From: Alphaproteobacteria bacterium
GTDB taxonomy: Bacteria; Pseudomonadota; Alphaproteobacteria; Micropepsales; Micropepsaceae
Length of the DNA: 64,000 nt
NCBI GenBank assembly: GCA_019247845.1
Contig: JAFBAL010000042.1
Location: 103,263 to 167,262 of the forward strand
Reading direction: 5' to 3'
Part shown: piece by piece, positions 1 through 9,100 of the stretch
How the letters are laid out: each line of letters starts with the position of its first letter
Position numbering within the stretch: position 1 is the first letter of the stretch
Program-made: the position numbers and the translations under genes
Notes under the pieces: generated by a model
What the model was told of the DNA's origin: nothing
Databases searched by the model: none
What the model saw: only the letters and a program-made list of their open reading frames with translations

Positions 1-4
1 GACG

Positions 5-2212
5 GTGGAGACCGCCTATCCCTTCGACGGCCGCGCCGGCTGGATCTGCATTCCGGTGGAGGTTCCCGAAGCGCTGGGCGCGGCCGCGACCGTCGAGATC
101 GAACGCGACGGCCAGCTTCTGTTCAGCGGCAGCGTCCGGCAAGGAACGCGCGACTATCGTGCCGGACTGTGGCTGGTCAATGCGGCGGGCCGGTTGCTGG
201 GCGCGGTGCACGGCGCGGACTCCGACGTCGCCGTGAAGGTCCAGGTCGACGACAGGACGGCTTGGACGATCGCAAATCCGCCCGCCGAAACCGGACGGCC
301 GCGCACCTTCGAGCTCGACCTCGCGCCGTTCTGCGCCGACGGCAGAGTGGCCAGGGTCTCGGTCTTCAATCCTGCCACGGGAGTCGAGGCGGCGCGCTCG
401 CCCGTCGGCGTGTTCGCGTCGCACCGCACGCACTTCCTGATCGCCCGCCCGCGCATCGAAAACGGCATGTGCCGCGCCGTGCTGATGTTCTGGAAAGACG
501 GCCGGCGTCAGCGGCTGTCGCTTGCCTATGCCGAAGATCTGACCTTGGACGTGGTCGCCAAGGCCGACCTGCCCGATCCGGACGATGCGAGCTTCGAAGG
601 CGGCGACAACAGCTTCGCGCTCGGTCTGGATGTGCTCGGCACGGGAGAGGTGATGATCCTGGGCGAGGACGGACAAGTTCTCGGCAAGCTGCCGCCGCTC
701 GCGCAGATCCTGGGCTTGGCCGGCCTTCTCGATGCGGCGCAGGAGCCGACGCCGCGTACCTTGGTCGCCTCGGCCCGCGAAGCCGCCGCCGGACGGCGCT
801 GGTCCGAAGCCGTCGAGCTCTGGACGGCCTGCATCGCGAGGTTCGGCGAGAAGCCGCATTGGCTGGCCAACAAGGCGCGCGCGCTGCTCGAGGCGGGACG
901 CCATGCCGAGGCCGGGCGCGACTATGTTTCGCTGGCGGAGCGGTTCGCACATCTTCCCGACGGCATGATCGGGCTGGCGCGGCTGGCGCAAGCCAGGAAG
1001 GACTGGGCCGGCGCGCTCTCGCTCTGGACGCTCTGCCTGGAGAAATTTTCCGACACGCGCGCGCCGCAATGGAAGGCCGCGAAAGCCCAGGCGCTCAGGC
1101 AGCTCGGCCGCTACGCCGAGGCCGAGCTTCTGCTGCGTCAACTGGACGAGCGCGAACCGGACGGCTTCGCCAAAGCCAGGATCCAGGCCGCGATCGATCA
1201 TGCGCACCAGGCGGGCCGGACCGCGGCCCGTCACGACGAGCTTTCCGAAGAGATCGAGGCGCGCTTCCCCGTCGACGGCGGGAACCCCGACCTCATCGAA
1301 GGGATGCGGCTGCTCTCGCGGCTCGGCGACTACGAGCGCGCGCGGCAGCGCCTGCTGCTCGCGGTGCCGCGCGCCGCGACGGCCGAAGAGATCGACGTGC
1401 TGTTCCGCGCCATCGGCGAGATCGTCGAAGCGGGCTCGCGCGGCCCCTTGTGGGAACAGCTTCTTGGCGCCGCACGGGCGGTGTCGCCGGAGCTCGAGCT
1501 GAGGCTCCTGCTCGCGCATGAGCGCTTTTCGGAATTCGAGCGGCGGTTCGATGCGCTGCGCGATGCGCTCGCCGGAAACGACAACCTGCCTTTGCTGGCG
1601 CGCGTGCGAGCGCGCCTGGCGAAACCCCGCCGCGGGGTTTTCGCCGAGCCCAAGGTCTTCGGCATCGGTCTGTCGCGGACGGGAACGCAGTCGCTGACCG
1701 AGGCGCTCGGGATCGTTGGCATCGACGCGGCGCATTGGACCAACCCGCTGACCTATCAGCTGATCGGTCCCACCGACGTCTATCTGTTCGGCGCCTGCAC
1801 CGACATCAGCGTCGCCCAGGATTTCGAGAAGCTCTACTACCAGTATCCCAACGCGCGCTTCGTCTGGACGCAACGGCCGCTGGAGGGGTGGAAGGCGTCC
1901 GTCACCAGGCATTACGAGTTCTGGCACCGCGCATCCGGCATCGCCGGCATCGGCCGGGAGCTCGATCGGGGAACGGTGCCGTTCGGGCTGTCGCGCGCAG
2001 CGATCGAATTCGGCCTCTATCTCAACGAAACGGATTTCGCCGCGGCGCATCTGAGCTTCGAGCGGCGCGTGCGGGGCTTCTTCCGCGACAAGCCCGCCGG
2101 CAAGCTCCTGGAGCTCGACGTCTTCGCGGGGGAGGGCTGGGCCGAGCTGTGCGCGTTCCTGGGCTGCGCGGTGCCCGACCGGCCCTTCCCGCACTCCAAT
2201 AAAGGCCTCTAG
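5..2212 (+). CDS. TPR-containing sulfotransferase-family protein (probably 5' truncated by the window)
   Basis: The frame is open to the left edge. The first possible start is a GTG at position 5, so the N-terminus may lie outside the window. The first ~240 residues look like a beta-rich domain I do not recognise. Residues ~245-450 hold Ala/Leu/Trp-rich helical repeats of TPR type. Around residue 555 is GLSRTGTQSLTEAL, which resembles the 5'-phosphosulfate-binding loop (GxxRxGTxSL) of PAPS-dependent sulfotransferases, and the C-terminal ~180 residues fit that fold. Members of the family move sulfate from PAPS to hydroxyl or amine acceptors, so sulfation of the polyketide is possible but unproven. 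The gene converges with the next one, overlapping its stop by 4 nt. A non-catalytic TPR adaptor is the alternative. Confidence 0.72.
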   Translation: METAYPFDGRAGWICIPVEVPEALGAAATVEIERDGQLLFSGSVRQGTRDYRAGLWLVNAAGRLLGAVHGADSDVAVKVQVDDRTAWTIANPPAETGRPRTFELDLAPFCADGRVARVSVFNPATGVEAARSPVGVFASHRTHFLIARPRIENGMCRAVLMFWKDGRRQRLSLAYAEDLTLDVVAKADLPDPDDASFEGGDNSFALGLDVLGTGEVMILGEDGQVLGKLPPLAQILGLAGLLDAAQEPTPRTLVASAREAAAGRRWSEAVELWTACIARFGEKPHWLANKARALLEAGRHAEAGRDYVSLAERFAHLPDGMIGLARLAQARKDWAGALSLWTLCLEKFSDTRAPQWKAAKAQALRQLGRYAEAELLLRQLDEREPDGFAKARIQAAIDHAHQAGRTAARHDELSEEIEARFPVDGGNPDLIEGMRLLSRLGDYERARQRLLLAVPRAATAEEIDVLFRAIGEIVEAGSRGPLWEQLLGAARAVSPELELRLLLAHERFSEFERRFDALRDALAGNDNLPLLARVRARLAKPRRGVFAEPKVFGIGLSRTGTQSLTEALGIVGIDAAHWTNPLTYQLIGPTDVYLFGACTDISVAQDFEKLYYQYPNARFVWTQRPLEGWKASVTRHYEFWHRASGIAGIGRELDRGTVPFGLSRAAIEFGLYLNETDFAAAHLSFERRVRGFFRDKPAGKLLELDVFAGEGWAELCAFLGCAVPDRPFPHSNKGL

Positions 2213-2829
2213 GTGAAATCGAACTGGCGCTCCAGCAGGCGGCTGAGCGCGAGCGCGGCGGACACGTCCCGGCGCGGCCGCATGACGAGCAGCGTCTCGA
2301 CGACATCGACCTGCTCCAGCAGCTCGAGCGCGTCGCGGTAATAGGCGCGCTTGTCGTCGACGTCGTGAAGCAGGACGCGCGGGGCCTTCTCGGTCGGCAG
2401 ATGCGCGCAGGCCACCGCGACCGAAAGGCAGCACGCCACGCGGAAGCGGCCGTCGACGAAGACGAGGTCGGGCATCGCTCCGCGCCGCGCCCATTCCGCC
2501 CATCCGGTCGAGAGATAGGCGCTCCATTTGCGCAACGCGCTGCGGTCGGCCGGGCGCCCCCAATCGGCCACGGGACCGATATCGGCGTGCAGAAGGGCGA
2601 TGCTGCCGTCGGCCAGGCGCGGCGCGATCTCCGGATGCGCCCGCACCGCTTCCACCCAGCTCGCGTCGGAATCGATCGAGACCATCTCGGCGATGCCCGC
2701 GCGCACCGCCATCAGCGACGAGCCCCCCATGCCGAGCTCGAAATAGGCGCGAGCGGCGCGCAGCTCGCCGTCCAGTCTGGCGCGCTCCGCCGCCGACATC
2801 TGAACATGCTCGAGATCGGGAGCGGGCAT
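2209..2829 (-). CDS. Class I SAM-dependent methyltransferase-like protein
   Basis: The protein is about 206 residues. YFELGMGGSSLMAV near the N-terminus resembles motif I (ExGxGxS) of Rossmann-fold methyltransferases. It is followed by VSIDSD, which would be the acidic end of strand 2, and PDLVFVDGRF, which would be strand 4. I chose the ATG at 2829 because CCGGAG lies a few bases before it; an upstream ATG at 2886 is in frame but has no such site. The stop overlaps the stop of the convergent sulfotransferase gene. No substrate can be read from the sequence. It may be a tailoring enzyme of the cluster or an unrelated neighbour. Confidence 0.6.
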   Translation of the reverse strand: MPAPDLEHVQMSAAERARLDGELRAARAYFELGMGGSSLMAVRAGIAEMVSIDSDASWVEAVRAHPEIAPRLADGSIALLHADIGPVADWGRPADRSALRKWSAYLSTGWAEWARRGAMPDLVFVDGRFRVACCLSVAVACAHLPTEKAPRVLLHDVDDKRAYYRDALELLEQVDVVETLLVMRPRRDVSAALALSRLLERQFDFT

Positions 2830-2938
2830 GAATGCTCCGGCGGCTGTTGCGATGGCTCTTAGAGCACAGTCCGCATCGGTGCCCAATGTGACGCTTCGTC
2901 AGATTCCGACACGCCATATGCATGGTTCTTGTCGGGGT

Positions 2939-2982
2939 TGCATCGCGGTCACGCGTGTCCGCCGCGATGCATGCCCGCATCG
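2939..2982. repeat. Nested inverted repeats in a divergent intergenic region
   Basis: TGCATCGCGG (2939-2948) and CCGCGATGCA (2962-2971) form a perfect 10-bp dyad around a 13-nt loop. The right arm overlaps a second dyad, CGATGC (2965-2970) with GCATCG (2977-2982). They lie in the 223-nt gap between the minus-strand methyltransferase-like gene and the plus-strand small protein, where divergent promoters are expected. No T-run follows, so this is not a classical terminator. A protein-binding site is the more likely role; that is inference. Confidence 0.4.
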
Positions 2983-3052
2983 TTTGTCTCGTGCGGCAGC
3001 GCGCGTAGCTTTGGATTCAAGGGACGCGCACGCGCCCGGCGGGACAGCGGCC

Positions 3053-3400
3053 ATGGCCAAAGTTGAAGAGATGCTCTACGACGCTTTGGCGAGCGTGAAC
3101 GAAGAGCTCGGCATCGTCGGGCTGCATGTGAGCCTCGAGATCGCGGTCGGCACCTCGTCGCTCGCGGACGAGAAGGATTACATCCTCTCCTGCAAGGGCG
3201 AATCCGTCCCCCATTTCCGCCAGCAGGCGGTGCTCACCATCGGCGCAGGCGACGTGCGCGTGATCTACCGGGACTTCGCCGACATCGGCATCGCGTCGCA
3301 GCAATCGGTCATCGTGTCGGAGAGCAGCGATGCCTACGACCTCCTGCTGGACGTCGTCGGAGTGCTGCTGCGGCCCGGCATGAACGAGAGAATCCACTAG
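3053..3400 (+). CDS. Small hypothetical protein, 115 residues
   Basis: I do not recognise this protein. It starts MAKVEEML and is acidic, with alternating helix and strand-like stretches, no membrane segment and no signal peptide. The frame extends upstream to 2828, but the upstream part is low-complexity Arg-rich sequence typical of non-coding DNA. It also covers the dyads at 2939-2982, so the ATG at 3053 is preferred (GGGACAG about 8 nt upstream). It ends 20 nt before the acyl-CoA ligase gene on the same strand, so the two probably share a transcript. It could be a small accessory protein of the PKS, but nothing in the sequence proves that. Confidence 0.55.
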   Translation: MAKVEEMLYDALASVNEELGIVGLHVSLEIAVGTSSLADEKDYILSCKGESVPHFRQQAVLTIGAGDVRVIYRDFADIGIASQQSVIVSESSDAYDLLLDVVGVLLRPGMNERIH

Positions 3401-3420
3401 AGGGGCCCGAGGGATCGAGC

Positions 3421-4821
3421 ATGGATTACGTCAAAGGCGCCGACTTCGAGTCGCAGCGGGCGGCGCATTACGCCTTCCACGTGACGGCGATGCCGCATCT
3501 GATCGGCCGCATGTCGTGGCCGCGCGAGCAGATCGATGCCCATCGCACCAAGAGCTTGCGCAATCTGCTGCGCCACGCCAAGGCGCATTCGCCCTGGCAT
3601 GCGCGGCGCCTCGCCCATATCGACGCGGAGCGGGCGACGCCGGCGGATCTCGACGATTTCCCGGTCATGACCAAGAGCGATCTCATGGACAACTGGGACG
3701 AGATCGTGACCGTGCCCGGCGCGACCAGGAAGGGCGCCGAGGCGGTGCTGCGCGAGGCGCGCGATCAGTTCTACATCTGGGGCGATCACACGCTGCTGGC
3801 TTCGGGGGGCACGGGCGGACGTCCCGGCCTGTTCGTCTACGACTGGGCATCGATGGCCGTGAACTGGGCGAGCATGAGCCGGGGCATGAGCCGCTCGCTG
3901 GCGCGGCTGGCGGTCCGCCAGTTCGAATCCGCGGGCCGGCCCTATCGCACCGCGGCGGTCGTCGCCGAACAGTCCTCGCACGGCTCCTATGTCATGGGCC
4001 GGCTGTTCTCCAACCCGATGAACCCGACGAAGCGTCTTTCGGCGTGGCGCACGATCGAGGAGCTGGTTCCCGAGCTGAACGCGCTCGACCCGCACATCCT
4101 GGTCTGCTATCCGACGCGCGTGCCGGCGCTGGCCGCCGCCGCAGCAGCAGGCGAGCTCAAGATTTCGCCTCACATCGTCTTCTTCGGCTCCGAGCATCTG
4201 TCGGACGGCGGCCGCCAGCTGACCCAGAAGACCTGGCCCAAGGCCGACGTGCTCACCTGTTGGGCGACGAGCGAAGGCGCGGGCTCGTTCCCCTGCGCGC
4301 TTGCCGACGGCGGTTTCCACGTCAGCGAGGACCTCGTCGTGCTCGAGCCGGTGGATGCGGCGGGCCGGCCCGTCAAGCCGGGAGAGCGTTCGCACGGCGT
4401 CTATCTCACCAACCTGTTCAACAAGGCGATGCCGATCATCCGCTATCACATCGACGACATCTTCGAGATGGACGATGCGCCCTGTCCCTGCGGCTCGGCC
4501 TATCGCAAGGTCCGCCAGGTGCACGGCCGCGCCTTCGAGCTGTTCCACTACGGCTCGATGTTCGTCCACCCCCTGGCGCTCGAGCTCGCCGTGCTGGAGC
4601 AGCCGAGCGTCATCGAATACCAGCTGCGCCAGACGGCGCGCGGCGCGCATCTGCTCTATCGCCAGGCGGGACCGGTCGATGCCGGCAGGCTGCGCCTTCG
4701 CATCGCCGAAGGTTTCGCGCGCTACGGCCTGCGCGAGCCCGAGATCACCGTCGAGGAGGTGGCCGAGCTCAAGCGCACCGCCGTCGGCAAGCTGCAGAAA
4801 TTCGTGCCCCTGGTTCACTGA
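3421..4821 (+). CDS. PaaK-like (phenylacetate-CoA ligase family) adenylate-forming enzyme
   Basis: The protein has 466 residues. LLASGGTGGRPGLFVYDW near residue 125 is the Gly/Thr-rich phosphate-binding loop in the form seen in PaaK and coenzyme F390 synthetase relatives. PCPCGSAYRKVRQVHGR near residue 355 is the C-terminal hinge region of the same family. Family members activate an aryl or acyl acid as its AMP ester and pass it to CoA or a carrier protein. A good ribosome site (GAGGG) precedes the ATG. In this cluster it could activate a starter acid or a side-chain acyl group. It is upstream of, and probably cotranscribed with, the diiron oxygenase. Confidence 0.8.
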   Translation: MDYVKGADFESQRAAHYAFHVTAMPHLIGRMSWPREQIDAHRTKSLRNLLRHAKAHSPWHARRLAHIDAERATPADLDDFPVMTKSDLMDNWDEIVTVPGATRKGAEAVLREARDQFYIWGDHTLLASGGTGGRPGLFVYDWASMAVNWASMSRGMSRSLARLAVRQFESAGRPYRTAAVVAEQSSHGSYVMGRLFSNPMNPTKRLSAWRTIEELVPELNALDPHILVCYPTRVPALAAAAAAGELKISPHIVFFGSEHLSDGGRQLTQKTWPKADVLTCWATSEGAGSFPCALADGGFHVSEDLVVLEPVDAAGRPVKPGERSHGVYLTNLFNKAMPIIRYHIDDIFEMDDAPCPCGSAYRKVRQVHGRAFELFHYGSMFVHPLALELAVLEQPSVIEYQLRQTARGAHLLYRQAGPVDAGRLRLRIAEGFARYGLREPEITVEEVAELKRTAVGKLQKFVPLVH

Positions 4822-4849
4822 TGCCGGGGCTTGGACGGCGGAGACGCGG

Positions 4850-5977
4850 ATGAAAGACGGCAACATCACCAAGGACGCGGTCTATGACGCCGTGCCGCCG
4901 GACGATTTCGCTTCGATGCTCGACCTCGACCGCTACGGCCGGCGCTCCGGCGATTTCGACCGCATCATCGCCGCAAGCCACGATCATTTCTGGGATCCGC
5001 TCGATCCGCGATACATCGACTACGATCTCCCCTTCGACATGGAAAACGAGGCGCTGCTGCCCGACGAGATGATCGGCGCGCTCAACACGAAGTACGTCTC
5101 CGACCATCTGTCCGACCGCCGGCAGCGCGTGCGCTTCGTCAACGCCTCGGTGCACCGCATGTTCTCGTCGATCCTGCACGGCGAGCAGGGCGCGCTGAAC
5201 CTGTCGGCGTCGCTCTGCCACGTCCTGCTCGATCCCGGGGCGCAGGAATACGCCGCCAACCAGGTGCGCGAGGAGGCGCGCCACGTCACCGCCTTCGCGA
5301 AGTACATCAAGGCGCGCTGGGGACGGCCCGCGCCCTGCAGCCCGGCGCTGCAAGGCCTTCTGGTCGAGGTCGTGGCGTCGCCCGCCGTCTACAAGAAGAT
5401 CGTCGGAATGCAGATGCTGGTCGAGGGCCTGGCGATGGGCGCGCTCGCGACCTTCTATCAGAAGCTCCGCGATCCGTTGGGCAGAAGGCTGGTGCAGCTC
5501 GTCATGACCGACGAGGCGTTCCATCACAAGTTCGGCAAGATCTGGGCCGACCGTACCGTGCCCAAGCTCTCGGCCAAGGAGCATACCATCATCGAATACT
5601 GGGCCGCGCATTGCTTCCAGGCGCTGCTGTTCAACCTCGTCGCGCCCACGGAGCAGCGCGATCTCTACGAGGAGTTCGGGCTCGATCCCGACCGCGTGAT
5701 CGCCGAGTTCCGCACCGTCTATACCGACGCCGCCACGCGCAACAACATGAAGGAAGCCTCGCACATCTTCCGCGTTCTCACCAAGACGCTGCTCAACGCT
5801 GGCATCATCACCGAGCGCACGCGCGCGTTCTACGGCGTCTATGTCGATCTCGACGAGCTGGCGCGCGAAGGCACGCGCATGATCGGCGACGACATCGCCG
5901 AGGAAGGCATCCGCTTCCTCAAGGCCGTCAACTTCAAGGACGGCATCGAAAGCGCCAAATTATTGGCAGTGGGATGA
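4850..5977 (+). CDS. Ferritin-like diiron oxygenase (AurF/RNR-R2-type fold)
   Basis: The protein has 375 residues. Metal ligands of the ferritin-like diiron superfamily are visible in order: E112 (HGEQ), E142 with H145 (EEARH), E192 (VEGLAMG) and E222 with H225 (DEAFHH). This E/ExxH/E/ExxH pattern serves two irons that activate O2. Known relatives in natural-product clusters hydroxylate carbon or oxidise amines to nitro groups (AurF, CmlI). Here an aminotransferase domain downstream makes N-oxidation conceivable, but the substrate is unknown. The ATG at 4850 has GGCGGAGA upstream. The gene follows the ligase by 28 nt and precedes the PKS genes on the same strand. Confidence 0.75.
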   Translation: MKDGNITKDAVYDAVPPDDFASMLDLDRYGRRSGDFDRIIAASHDHFWDPLDPRYIDYDLPFDMENEALLPDEMIGALNTKYVSDHLSDRRQRVRFVNASVHRMFSSILHGEQGALNLSASLCHVLLDPGAQEYAANQVREEARHVTAFAKYIKARWGRPAPCSPALQGLLVEVVASPAVYKKIVGMQMLVEGLAMGALATFYQKLRDPLGRRLVQLVMTDEAFHHKFGKIWADRTVPKLSAKEHTIIEYWAAHCFQALLFNLVAPTEQRDLYEEFGLDPDRVIAEFRTVYTDAATRNNMKEASHIFRVLTKTLLNAGIITERTRAFYGVYVDLDELAREGTRMIGDDIAEEGIRFLKAVNFKDGIESAKLLAVG

Positions 5978-6109
5978 CTTCGGCGTGAAGCGCGCGCGCG
6001 ACGCCTGCGATGCCTTGCGCGTCGGGCAAGGCGCGCTTGCACCGCGCACAGCGATTCAATCGTCGTAGCTGAACGCCTCCTTATACTTCCGCATTCCAAG
6101 CAAGGTGGG
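5978..6109 (+). promoter_or_regulatory. Leader of the PKS operon, with hairpin and possible -10 element
   Basis: GCCTTGC (6012-6018) and GCAAGGC (6026-6032) form a perfect 7-bp hairpin with a 7-nt loop just after the diiron gene. It has no T-tract. TATACT at 6082-6087 matches the -10 consensus at five of six positions and lies 23 nt before the PKS start, but I see no convincing -35. AAGGTGGG directly before 6110 is the ribosome site. The region may hold an internal promoter, or may only be a spacer in a longer operon. Confidence 0.3.
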
Positions 6110-9100
6110 ATGCGCGAGATGCGCCACGACGCGCAGAAGGCAAGCGGAGCCGAGGCCGCCACGGGCACAGAGCCCATCGCGATCGTGGGCATGTCCGGCG
6201 TGTTCCCCGATGCGCGCAACGTCGACGAGTTCTGGCGCAACCTGCGCGACGGCCGCGACAGCGTCGGCGAGGTGCCGCGCGACCGCGGCTGGCAGATCGA
6301 GGACTATTTCGACCCTAAGCCGCAGACGCGCGGCAAGACCTATGTCAAGCGCGGCGCCTTCATCCAGGGCATCGACCTGTTCGATCCGTTCTTCTTCGAG
6401 ATCGCGCCGTCCTCGGCCGTGCTGATGGACCCGAGCGCGCGGCTGTTCCTGCAGGAAGCCTGGCGCGCGATCGAGGACGCGGGTTATTCGAGCGCGAGCT
6501 TGAGCGGCACGCGCTGCGGCATGTATTTCTGCGCCAAGGGCGACTATCCCAACCTGCTGCAACGCTTCGAGGACACCTATCTCGCCTCGACCGACACCTA
6601 TGCGCCGGCGCGGCTCGCCTATCACCTGAACCTGATCGGTCCGGCGGTCAGCCTCGACACCGCGTGTTCCTCGACCTTGACCGCGGTGGCGCAGGCTTGC
6701 GACGCGCTGGTGCTCGGCAATTGCGACATGGCGATCGTGGGCGGCGGCGGTCTGAACGCGACGCCGAACGCCTTGGTCACCTCCAGCCAGCTGCTGCTGT
6801 TCTCGCCGACCGGGCGCTGCTCGACCTTCGACGCACGCGCCGACGGCACCATCCTGGGCGAGGCGGTCGGCGCGCTGGTGCTCAAGCGGCTGGAGCGCGC
6901 GCTGTCGGACGGCGACCACATCCACGGCGTCATCAGGGGCTGGGGCACCAACCAGGACGGCCGCACCAACGGCCAGACCGCGCCCTCGGCCAAGAGCCAG
7001 GTCCGCCTGCAGACCGAGATCTACAAGAAGTTCGCGATCGACCCGAACGACATCACCATGGTCGAGGCGCACGGCACGGGCACCAAGCTCGGCGATCCGA
7101 TCGAGGTGCAGGCGCTGACGGAATCCTTCCGCCGCTTCACCGACGCGAAGGGCTACTGTGCGCTGGGCTCGCTCAAGACCAATATCGGCCACGCCTTCTT
7201 CGGCGCCGGCGTCACCTCCGTGGTGAAGGTCCTTCTGGCGCTGCGCCATCGGATGATCCCGCCGACCTTGAACTTCGACACCATCAACCCCGCGATCAAG
7301 ATCGCCGAAAGTCCGTTCTACGTGAACACGGCGCTCAGGCCCTGGCAGCCCGCGGAAGGGCGCCCGCGCATGGCGGCGGTGAACGCGTTCGGCGCCACGG
7401 GCACCAACGCCCATCTCGTCATCGAGGAGTTCGTCGAGGACGAGACCGCGCGCATCGCCATGCCGTCGCTTCGGGTGCACGAGCCTTGCGCGATCGTCGT
7501 CTCGGCCAAGACCGAGAACCGGTTGCTCGCGCGCGTCGAGGAACTGGTCGCGTTCCTGAAGCAGGCGCGCGAGGTCAGCCTCGCCGATCTTGCCTATACG
7601 CTCCAGGTCGGGCGCGACGCGATGGGCGAGCGGCTGGGCCTCGTCACCGCCGGTCTCGACGATCTCGAGGACCGGCTGGCCGCGTTCCTCGAGACGCAGG
7701 ATGCGGCGGCGGCGCGCGTCCATCGCGGCAGGCTCGCGGGCGGCGCCATCGCGCGCATGGAGACGGCCGCGGCGCTGCGCGACGAAGTCGCCGACGTGCT
7801 CAAGCGCGGCGACCGCGAGGCGCTGGTGAAGCTGTGGACCGGCGGCGCGGTCGTCGAGTGGACGCAGATGCACGGCGAGGGCTTGCGCGATCTGCGCCGC
7901 ATCAGCGCGCCGACCTATCCTTTCGCGGGCGAGCGCTACTGGGCCGACCAGAGCTTGTCCGACAGCCACGGCAACGGCGGCCGCCACGCCGGCAAGCTGC
8001 ATCCGTTGCTGCATGAAAACGTATCCAGCGTGAACGAGCTCTGCTTCCGCTCCACCTTCAACGGCGAAGAGTTCTTCCTGCGGGACCACGTCATCCGCGA
8101 CCGCAAGCTGCTGCCCGGCGTCGCCTATCTCGAGATCGCGCGCGCCGCCGCCTCGCTCGCAAGCGACACCGACATGACGGGCCGCACGATGCGGCTGAAG
8201 AAGGTGGTCTGGATCCAGCCCTTCGTATACGGCCCCGACAATATGAGCCTGCGCATCGCGCTCGGCCCGGCGCAAGGCGCCGGGGACGACGGTTCGCCGG
8301 CCGCGTTCGAGTTCGAGATCTATGGCGGCGAGGGCGACCTCGTCACCCGCCATTGCCAGGGCGAGGTGCATTTCGACAAGGCCGAAGCGCCGCCGCGCCT
8401 CGATCTCGCCGCACTGCGCAAAGCCTGCACCAGCGCCGAGATCGCCGGCGCCAGGCTCTATCCCTTCCTCGCCGCCTCGGGCTTCCAGCTCGGGCCGGGC
8501 CACCAGGGCGTCGAACGGCTCTTTGCCGGCGACGGCCAGGCGCTCGGGCGCCTGGTGCTGCCGCGCTCGGTGTCCAAGGGTTTCGAGATGCATCCGAGCC
8601 TGATGGATTCCGCGTTGCAGACGGCGTCCGGCCTTCTCTTCGGCCAGGACGCGGCGTCGCGCGCCGGCGCCGTGCCGCTGCCCTTCGCGCTGGAGTCGCT
8701 CGAGTTGTTTGCGCCTTGCCCCGACACGCTGTGGGCCTGGGTGCGCTATGCGGAAGGCAGCTCGCCTGCCGACAAGGTGACCCGCACCGATATCGACCTG
8801 TGCGACGACAAGGGCCAGGTCTGCGTGCGGATGCGCGGGCTCACCTCGCGCGACATGCGCAAGGACGCGGCTCCAGCCGCTGCGCGCGGCGAAGCGCAGA
8901 CGACGCTGCTTCGGCCGGTGTGGAAGGAAGAGGCAGGTGCGATGAGCGGCGCCGCCGGCGAAGGCGAGCGCTATGTCGTCTATTGCGCCAATGAAAGCGC
9001 GATCGGCGGCGCCGACTTGGTCGAGGCGCAGGACGGCGTGACCGGCGTCATCCGCATCGCGGCGCAGGCCGGAGCGGACGCGGCGCAAAACTACACCGAC

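Noticed and set aside
2830..3052. N-terminal extension of the 115-residue protein to 2828
   Set aside because: The extra 75 residues are low-complexity and encoded by dyad-rich intergenic sequence; a better start is at 3053.
6012..6032. Intrinsic terminator after the diiron oxygenase gene
   Set aside because: The hairpin is real, but no T-run follows and the genes around it look like one pathway. I keep it only as part of the leader region.
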